Position numbers and translations under genes: made by a program
The notes under the pieces: model-generated
What the model was told of the DNA's origin: nothing
Database searches by the model: none
What the model saw: the letters and a program-made list of their open reading frames with translations, nothing else
From: Rhipidocladum racemiflorum
Taxonomy: Eukaryota; Streptophyta; Magnoliopsida; Poales; Poaceae
Reading direction: 5' to 3'
Assembly: GCA_036346355.1 (NCBI GenBank)
Contig: CM070585.1
Span: 1,379,001 to 1,443,000, forward strand
DNA length: 64,000 nt
In this document: positions 56,401 through 64,000 of the stretch, piece by piece
How the letters are laid out: each line of letters begins with the position of its first letter
Position numbering within the stretch: the stretch's first letter is position 1

Positions 56401-59400
56401 TTTGACGGATGGAGTCACATGATTAACTTTGATCTTTTAACTATTGGCGGATAGAGCCTTTATGTTAGTGATGGTGGTTAGAACCTCACTATAATATTAA
56501 CTAATTCAATTATTAAAAAGAATTGTAAAAGATGCTTTGTGAAATTATTTATTTAAGTATGGTTTAATAAAATGTGGCTTTATGCAAATAAACCCTATTA
56601 AGCTTCCTTTGGAAAGCCTCACATGATCATACTTGCCCGATGTCGGGACCCCGAATTTGCAAATCCGGACCCTCTGTGTATTCAGCACTAGTCCAGGAAC
56701 GCGCTAGTGCACACAGTCTTAACATCGGTAAATATCACAATCATACCATTCGATATTATCAAAGTACTTTATTTAAATAACCAAACTGGTTACTCGACCT
56801 TATGATCAAGTTACAAATGTATGCCTTGCAAGGCGAAACTTATTAAAAGAGAAATAATAGCAGCGGAAAATCAAATAACTTCGTGGCGCCATCCAGTATA
56901 CCACAGTAAAGCGGGCTCGCTTCCTAAGTAGACGGATCCTCTTGGAATTCCTCCTCCGGTGGCGTAGTCTCCTCTTCAACCGGTGTTGTGTTGAGGCAAG
57001 GGTGAGTACTTGGTACTCGGCAAGTCATGCACGTAATGCAAGCTAATATACTATATGCATGGCTTGGTACAAAGGAATAGCTTAAGGTATATTTGCGATG
57101 CTTGACATTTGACAAGTATCATAAATAGATTCGAAAGCAGTAGAAACAAGTAAAGCATAAATAACTTTTCAAGAAGTTTAATAAACATTTTCCCCATCCT
57201 AAACCACATTTCCATCATCTTCATTACTAAACCAACCCAACTTTCAAATCCAAGTTATTTTCGTAAAGTCTAACCCTTGATCAGTAATTCCGAGCATTGT
57301 CGATCACAGTGGACTCGGCTATTTAAATAGATTCTAAACTCTGCAGAGGTTATGCACTTTACCCACAAGATACAGTCAAACACCACAAAGGCGAGTTCCA
57401 GTAACAAAGCCTTTCTAAGCCTCAAACAACACAGTGGTCCTCCCTGCTCAGGCTCTACACCATCCCTTCCCTTAGCCAAGGCGAAGTATGGGACCAACAC
57501 ACCGTTAGATGGGTATCGGCCACGACCACGATCGCCTCCCGCACAATCACACAAACGGTGTAATCGACACCCTGAGGCTCCACAAGTGAGTCCTTAGCGA
57601 CTTAGTCAACTAGGGCCGTCCCATTCCGGCCATGTGGTTGCAAGTATGACCCAGTTCAAAGGCTTGCAAGGTTAAGTCCTTAGAGTGACCAGGGCAAGAC
57701 TACCCAAGAACCAAATCAACATCCCCAATGCCACAACTGGCCCACTGATTACTCTTGCCACATGCCCCTGGCCGAAATCAAGTTTATCAAACCCCGCTTG
57801 ATTACCATGCACCACGTGCCATCAACATCACATGATACTTTTCCAAAACAGGTTCAATATATCATTAAGTCAATATTAACATTTGATTGTCCAAAATCAT
57901 GTCATGAGCACGTAAAGGGTCTAAGCAAAGATACTACAACGGTCTAAACCCATGTTGGCAATTTAATAATGTCCAACTAGTAAACCACAACTAGGGTGAC
58001 AAAGGGTCATGGCACATACTTAAGTAATCAAGGTGTCATACAGCAAATTGGTATTTATCTAACCCCCATGTTTAAACCAAGTATTTTTCTAATTGAACTA
58101 GCATGCAATAATTTGAACCAAAATAGATTTCAAAATGGGATCAACATGATCAAAGCATAACTTGCCTTCAAAAAGTACTTGCTCTTGGTCTTGAGTTGGA
58201 TCCTGAGTCAACACTTCTCCTTCGAATCCTTCCGGCACTTCAACGTCTACTCGTAAAGCGTGCAAATAGCAAATACACGAATAAACAATAGGCAAAAAGT
58301 ATCCAAACATCCAAATAAAATCCATAAACAGAGAGAACATAATTTTCTGGATTTTTAGGAACTGGAATCGTTCAAATCGGAGTTAAAATGCAAAAGTTAT
58401 GATTTATTAAAGTTTAAATAATCAATTAAATAATATTACAGAGAAAAACTTTAGTCCAAAAATTAAATAAAATTCATATTTGAGTAGATCTGAATTTTAT
58501 ACAAATTTAGAAATTTGAATCACTCAAATCGGAGTTGAAACGCAAAAGTTATAAGCGTTTGAAATTTGGAACAAAATCTGAAATCATTATTCGAATTAAT
58601 AAATCATTTTCTTTTTCGGAAATTAATTATTGCGTCAGCATAGACACGTGGCAGCCTCTGATTGGTTGGCTGACGTCAGCCGGTCCATAGACGTGGTCCA
58701 CGGTTTGGCTCGGGTCTACCGTGGACTCGGTCCACGACTCTACGTGTCGCTGACATGTGGGGCCTACAGATGACGTCATTCTATTGGCGTCGGCCTGACT
58801 TCTTTGGGACAGGCTGGCGACAGCGGCCCCCACCGTGGCGTCGGCGATAGCGTCATGGTGCAGTTCCGTTCATCCGTGGCCAGCCGGGCCCGCCGTGTCG
58901 GCGACAGCGCGTCTTGGCATTCTTGGCCAGCGACGGCCACCTTCCAGGCAGCGTGGCACAATCTCGGCCGTTGATTCGAAAATCAACGGCTCAGATTGAT
59001 CGGGTAGCCTTGCGTTAGGGTGAACGTGGCCATCTGGACCGTTGGATCTAGATCCAACGGCCGGGATTAGATCCGAGGATCTAGACGTGATCTCACCGTG
59101 ATTCGGCCGATCTGGATCGGACTACCGTCCGAGCTCGCGAGGTTGATGTCGACGCGCGGCGTTGGCTTGACCGGAGACGAGACGACGACCTCCGTCTGGC
59201 GTTCCGTGCAACTCCGGCGTGAAGGCCGGCACTCCCAGCGCGGCGCGACACGGCGATCTCGGGCCTGGGTTTGGTGTCGTCGGAAGACGGCGGATCTGTG
59301 AGGATCAACGAAAATCATGGCGGAAGACCTCCTCTACTCCGGCGAGCAATAAGCGAAGCGGCGGCGCGGCTCGAGCGAGGTGAGAAGGGGGCTCGGAGTG

Positions 59401-60429
59401 CCAGGCGGTTGTGCGCTTCCGATGGCGGCGCGGCGTATTTAAAGGGGCCTCGGCCCCGTGTAAGCCTTGAAGCAAAGGTTGACACTGACGGCGCGGAGGA
59501 CTCGGCTTCGGATCCGGCGAGGACGACGAAATCGCGGCCGCCCACGTGAAGCGCGATCAACGGCCCACGATGGCTTGGCGCGAACGGTCCGGTCCGACAC
59601 GGCTCGGTCGGTTTGATCGATCATGACCGTTGGATCTCGATCCGAAGCGGCCCACGTGGTTAAGGTTCAACGTGGTTCGGTCAAGTCGGTGGCTCGGTCG
59701 GACTCGAGTCCGACTTCGGTTGACTTCGATCGGAGGAATAGTACTTGACCCGAGTTGAATTTCCAGCGATTTAATATTTAAATTAATTCGATAATTCATT
59801 TAATTCATTAAAAATAGCAAAAGACTCGAGAAAAATTCGGAAAAATTCTGGAAAATATTTTGGATCATTTTGGACTCAAATAAAATATTTCCAACAAAAT
59901 TTTATTTGCAAAAATTAAATTCTTTAATTATTTCAAAATGGAATAAATTCAAATAAATTCCAAATAAATCCAAATAAATTCCAGAAAATTCCAAAAATTC
60001 ACCAAAGTGCCAATTCACACATGAATTTAAGAAAAGCAAAATTTTGGGGTGTTACACCCGACTTGCTGAGTACCTTCGTACTCACGTGCTACACCAACAT
60101 TGTAATCATCAGAGAATTTCCAAGATGCCGAGGAAGAGGAGGAGCTCATCGAGGAGGACTGCCAGGAGAACTAGTTGCGTTCCTAGTCGTCGCCTGTGGC
60201 GTTGTGGCGTTCGCTCGTTTCGTTTTGCTTTCGTTTCCGCTGCTTTGTGTCCGGTCGTTGAACCGAGTATTGTAATAAGTGGCCATGTGGCCCATACTTG
60301 CATATTTATATTACAACTTTCGTCATGTTCGGCAATAAAGTATCACTGTGACTATGTGTACTAGCTACTGATCTGGAACTAGTACGGAAATACACAGGAG
60401 ATTCTGGATAGCCTATCCGGGGTCTCACA
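53475..60429 (+). mobile_element. Large solo LTR (about 3.5 kb) split by a nested LTR, TSD CTCGG
   Basis: Starts TGTAATATTCTC and ends CCGGGGTCTCACA. CTCGG duplications at 53470-53474 and 60430-60434. Excluding the nested LTR (56641-60056) and its duplicated CCCGA it is about 3.5 kb. No gag, protease, RT or integrase motif is present, so it is a solo LTR rather than a full element. Orientation follows the TGTAA..CACA ends of related long-LTR Gypsy families. Confidence 0.8.
56641..60056 (-). mobile_element. Nested solo LTR, 3.4 kb, TSD CCCGA
   Basis: Begins TGTCGGGACCCCG and ends TTTTGGGGTGTTACA, flanked by CCCGA at 56636-56640 and 60057-60061. Read on the minus strand it is TGTAACACCCC..GGGGTCCCGACA, the same terminal style as its host but inverted. 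Non-coding; open frames in the GC-rich stretch 58620-59650 have no recognisable similarity. Confidence 0.85.
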
Positions 60430-60434
60430 CTCGG

Positions 60435-60654
60435 TACCTTCAAAATTTTGATAAGTGATACAAGATGATATTTTTTATAGGCTAAATTTATTAATTGAAT
60501 TGATTTCGATTTTGATGGTTTGGAATTTTTAAGACTTTAGAACTACTTATATTGTGTTTCTAGTAAATTTTAAATATATGTGTTAAATTTTTAATATTAT
60601 AAAATAATTATAAAAGACTATAAAGTTGTATGCCTAAGAGTGCACCCTAAATAA
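60435..60654. other. AT-rich spacer
   Basis: Nothing recognised between the LTR and the DUF295 remnant. Confidence 0.4.
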
Positions 60655-61560
60655 AAATTATGCACGGCCGACGGTCTCCTCGTCTTGCGCACCGGTGGCG
60701 GTTTCACCGTCTGCGTCCTTATCCCCTTCACGGGCTTCTTGGTCCGCTTCCTTGTGTTTCACACGTATACTCCGACGATATCAGCGTGACTGTGACCCGC
60801 TCGTCGCCGATGATTGCTTTCACCTTCTTGGATCACATCCACGGAGCATGCGTTGATCCGATAGTGCTTTCTACTAGCCGCCGGTGTTCAGGGCCTAACC
60901 GACCCTTCACATATGGGTGTGTTTGGTTACCTGCACCATCCTAGCTTGTTTCGTATGAGCTATCCAGGCTAGCCTTGGCCTGACTGAGTGGATGCAAGTT
61001 AAGTTGTTTGGTTGCTTGTTTGTGCATCTCATGGGCCTGCATTAGAGAGAAGTCTAATTTTTGTGTTTTCTCCATCCTGTATGAGTGGGTGCAATTGCAT
61101 CCACCTGGTCAGGATGAACAGAAAACCAAGCATGTGTCTAATAGATACAGTTGCATCCACTCATGCGATTCAGGCACCATGCAGACAACCAAACACACCC
61201 ATAATGTTCGCCGCCGTGGTGGCCTTCGAAGGCCGCGTATACGCCACCGACTTGCTGGGATCGGTTGCGGTGGTGGAGCGTACCAGCCGTTACACGGAGC
61301 CCGAGATCACCACCATTGTCGCCGGCGACTGGGAGAAACTGGCCGTGTTTCTCAGCGACAACGCCGCGGAGATGTTTCTTGTGCGCGCTCCGTCGTTCAG
61401 ACGCATGGAGCTTTTCAAAGTCGACCTTGCGAGGAAGACTCTAGAACCGATCAGTCGACGCTGACAAGCTTCGTGCCATTAAGGCAACTGCATCTACAAC
61501 GGCGATGGTCTGACACCGATCAGTGGATTTGCATGCATCGCCTTGAGGGTTCGCCATAGT
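60655..61560 (+). pseudogene. DUF295 (F-box/KIB-type beta-propeller) protein remnant
   Basis: 60663-60785 reads CTADGLLVLRTGGGFTVCV and IPFTG, then loses frame. After the MITE, 61201-61464 reads VVAFEGRVYATDLLGSVAVVE, AEMFLVRAPSFRRMELFKVDL and LEPIS, then, out of frame, ADKLRAIKA. These are the ordered blocks of grass DUF295 F-box proteins. The F-box itself is absent. Stops, shifts and the MITE make it non-functional. Confidence 0.75.
60915..61200. mobile_element. MITE, 286 bp, perfect GGGTGTGTTTGGTT ends
   Basis: Both termini are GGGTGTGTTTGGTT in inverted orientation, extendable by one T/A pair. The flanking duplication is ambiguous (TA or TWA). It interrupts the DUF295 remnant and shares its terminus with 40666-40889. 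Confidence 0.8.
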
Positions 61561-61735
61561 CTGTAAAATGAAATTTTACAATGCATTGTATTGATAAGTA
61601 TACAATGAGTAGTAGAAATTAGATTTTATCATTAATTTGTTAAGGATATTCATATCACTCTACTATCAAAGAAAATATAAATAAATACCAATTATTCTGA
61701 TCTATTAAATTGAAAAAAATGTATAATCTATATAA

Positions 61736-61878
61736 GAGAGGTGCTTCTATGATCTTCCTTTTTAAAGTTGCACAAATATTAAAGCATAAATGAAAGGCAG
61801 ATGGGGATCACTTACCCCTTCGTTTGCTTCAAGATTTGTGCAACTTGTATTAGGAGGAAGAGCATAGAAGCACCTCTC
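61736..61878. mobile_element. MULE-like MITE copy 3, 143 bp, 9-bp TSD
   Basis: Ends GAGAGGTGCTTCTATG and CATAGAAGCACCTCTC, an exact inverted pair. TCTATATAA at 61727-61735 and 61879-61887. Confidence 0.88.
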
Positions 61879-61887
61879 TCTATATAA

Positions 61888-63697
61888 ATTTAGTGTTCCG
61901 TAGAAAACCTCCCTCTAAAATTACTCACTATTGCTACTCCGTTAGCTACCTATGTTTCGGTAGGTAGTATTGGGAAAATTTTAAGTGTAACCCTAGTCCA
62001 CATCACGGTACACTGTGCTTTGCAGCCCAAAACATATCCTCCCTCCATTACAATCCGGAGTTCCGGAGCTCCCGGAGACCATCCAGCTCTCAACCCGGTG
62101 ATTTTACGAAAAAGTCCCTCCGTTCCTTTAAATCACGGATTGGTCCTTGCAAAATTACGAAAAGATCCTTCGTGATTTTTTGTGAGGGTAAGAACAATTT
62201 TTTCGAATCGCGTTTGGGTCCCTCACTCGTTACGTTACGAAAAACCTCCCGTTAAATACAAATCGCGAACGAGCCCTTTTCTACTTTTTCAGGATAGCGG
62301 TGAGGTCCAAAAATATAACAAACAGATCTCCGGTTTTTACATTCAGGTCCTTTCTTCGTTTTCCCCGGAAAAAATATTTTCGTCAACAGAAATATGTGTA
62401 CTTTTTTTTAACGCGTTCTCTAATATTTCTCGAGCCTCTAAAACATCTAGGCCTATTTTTTCTCTGGGAAAAAAACACAAAATCATTTTTCGTTCACGTG
62501 CGCGGCATGCGCCGCGTTTATTGGACTAGTATACAATACAAGCGTACGAAGCACTTTGGTAGCGGTCACTGAATCAACAAGTTTTTTTTTCAGAAAACAA
62601 AATGGATTTACCAGTTAACACCAATATCAAAGTACAGATAACTTTTCTTAATGATATATGTCCATTCACCTTGCTATTATGCTTGCCCAACATAACTAGA
62701 ATTGTAATTAACTTTAAAAGAAATCATATAGGTTCCTGTTTTTAAGTTTTAACTATGTAGTACCGAGGTAACAGGGGCATAGCGCCGTAGCCAAAGGGGG
62801 CATTGGGTTATAACCCACCCTTCAGCCATCAGATCATAAATACCCTCTTTAGTACTGATGTTCAATTTGTGGCATGTCAACATCGAATGCACACATGCTC
62901 GAGTGCGATTGAAAGGAGAAGAGGCTTTGCTGGGTGGTGAGCTGCTTCCTGGGTTATGTAGCTTGGTGAACTGCTGCTTGGTTAAGGCCTAATTTAACAA
63001 TCAGTAACTTCGCTTGCTGACTACAAAACTGAATTTGAAACTTGTACGCACACAGAGACAATATATATAGAGAGGGGAGGGGGACAGCTCGGCACCTCTC
63101 TTTTGCAAGGGACATGATAGTCTAGCGAGCCAAGGGCGCTTAACGGCCGTCACGGAGATTTGGCGATTGCGATGGAACAAACGTGCAATGACGGATAATC
63201 CATCGCAGCGATAGCGAGTAAGCAGGAACGCGGCGCAATATGAGTTGACAAATGCTTAACTAACTGAGTGGACGAACCACATCATTGAATAGGCAATGTG
63301 AGTTCATCTTTTGATATACAAATTTTTTTGTCAATCGTAACTGTGTCATTGGGTTAAATAGAGACAATAATCGATTTGTTTGATTAATTAATGATATTCA
63401 TAAATTTTCAAAAGTTTAGTAATCAGTAGTAATTCTCGAATCGATGAGTCACGACACAAATTATTTAATATATTTCATTTATTATTTATATAGTTTTTGC
63501 AAGAGACAATGTTCACTCCCTCACGTGCTTAAAAAGATGGGGAAAAAAGGAAAAGAGAAAGAGAAAGAGAAAGGAAAAAACGCAACGCACCGAAAAGTCT
63601 ACCCACTGCGGATTCCAAACAAACACGCAAACCCAACGCCCCGCACAGAAAAGGTCGGAAAACAAAAGGAAAGGAAAATAAAACTCCTCGCCGGAAA
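61888..63697. other. Intergenic, with dispersed repeat 62115-62480
   Basis: 62115-62480 is the partner of 30640-31115 in opposite orientation. The rest, to the leader of the bromodomain-like gene, has no recognised gene. 63540-63690 is A-rich leader-like sequence. Confidence 0.5.
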
Positions 63698-63955
63698 ATG
63701 GGCAAGCAGCAGCAGCCACCGGCGAGGTCTACGGCGATGTCGGCGCCTCCGCGCCGCCGGAAGAAGAAGGGGCGTCCCTCCCTCCTCGACCTCCAGAAGC
63801 GCAGCCTCCGCCTCGAGAAGCTGCAGGAGCCTGCGTCCCAGCGCCGCTCCACCCGCGGCAACCCCAACACGGACTCCGGCGACGAGGCGGAGGGGGCAGG
63901 CCGCCGCGAGAAGAAGCTCCGCCTCGTGATGGGCCTCCCCGACGGATCAGCCAAG
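63698..63955 (+). CDS. Probable bromodomain protein (BRD1/2/13-like), first exon
   Basis: ATG at 63698; 86 codons to donor GTGGGC at 63956, phase 0. The basic N-terminus reads RRRKKKGRPSLLDLQKRSLR, then RRSTRGNPNTDSGDE and RREKKLRLVMGL. This order (KKKGRPSLLDLQKR, then RRSTR..NP, then an acidic stretch, then a basic segment) matches from memory the N-terminus of plant single-bromodomain proteins in SWI/SNF complexes. The bromodomain itself would be beyond the window, so the assignment is inferred from the N-terminal motif. Another ATG at 63737 is possible but would drop only 13 residues. Confidence 0.6.
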
Positions 63956-64000
63956 GTGGGCATCCCCCTCTAACCCGACACCCACCCCGATCTGTGCCTT

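Overview
This is nuclear DNA of a grass (Poaceae), species not determined. The case rests on intron-containing, GC-rich plant genes, an intronless grass-type Lhcb1 gene, and a dense load of grass transposons (Tourist/Stowaway-like MITEs, many hAT elements, multi-kilobase solo LTRs). I found no CRISPR array, prokaryotic operon or clearly new multi-gene system. The less ordinary content is a hAT element carrying captured exons, a receptor-kinase duplication with a collapsed copy, nested solo LTRs, and several decaying genes.

Genes, left to right. (1) 1-677 minus: 5' end of a PUB42/43/44-type U-box E3 ligase, whose start codon lies in a 40-nt first exon. (2) 4411-7449 plus: complete four-exon SRPK-type kinase. 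(3) 17434-17504 minus: tRNA-Thr(CGT). (4) 18325-18965 minus: broken thylakoid-lumen protein gene. (5) 21619-22989 minus: HMGB chromatin protein whose acidic tail appears cut off by a splice-acceptor change. (6) 25167-28209: hAT transposon with a dead transposase. (7) 31628-35703 plus and 41345-45632 plus: two complete seven-exon G-type lectin S-receptor-like kinases, with a collapsed copy at 38427-38873 between them. (8) 50472-51257 minus: LHCB1 with a textbook cab promoter. (9) 52406-53280: remnant that may come from a GET1/WRB-like gene. (10) 60655-61560: DUF295 F-box remnant split by a MITE. (11) 63698-63955 plus: first exon of a probable bromodomain protein that runs off the window.

Between genes, most DNA is transposon. 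hAT elements with 8-bp target duplications lie at 2459, 9348, 13751, 16468, 16937 and 25167, with probable relatives at 1981, 19149 and 39979. Solo LTRs with 5-bp duplications lie at 3279, 10301, 13923 (inside a hAT), 53475 and 56641 (inside the previous one). A MULE-like MITE with 9-bp duplications is present three times (8387, 13402, 61736). A CACTA element sits in the second receptor-kinase intron, and a Helitron-like element lies at 48403.

The genes do not form a pathway. The only local gene relationship is the receptor-kinase family at 31.6-45.7 kb, where two intact genes share all exon phases. All exon coordinates come from reading splice sites and phase by eye; no alignment or expression data were used.
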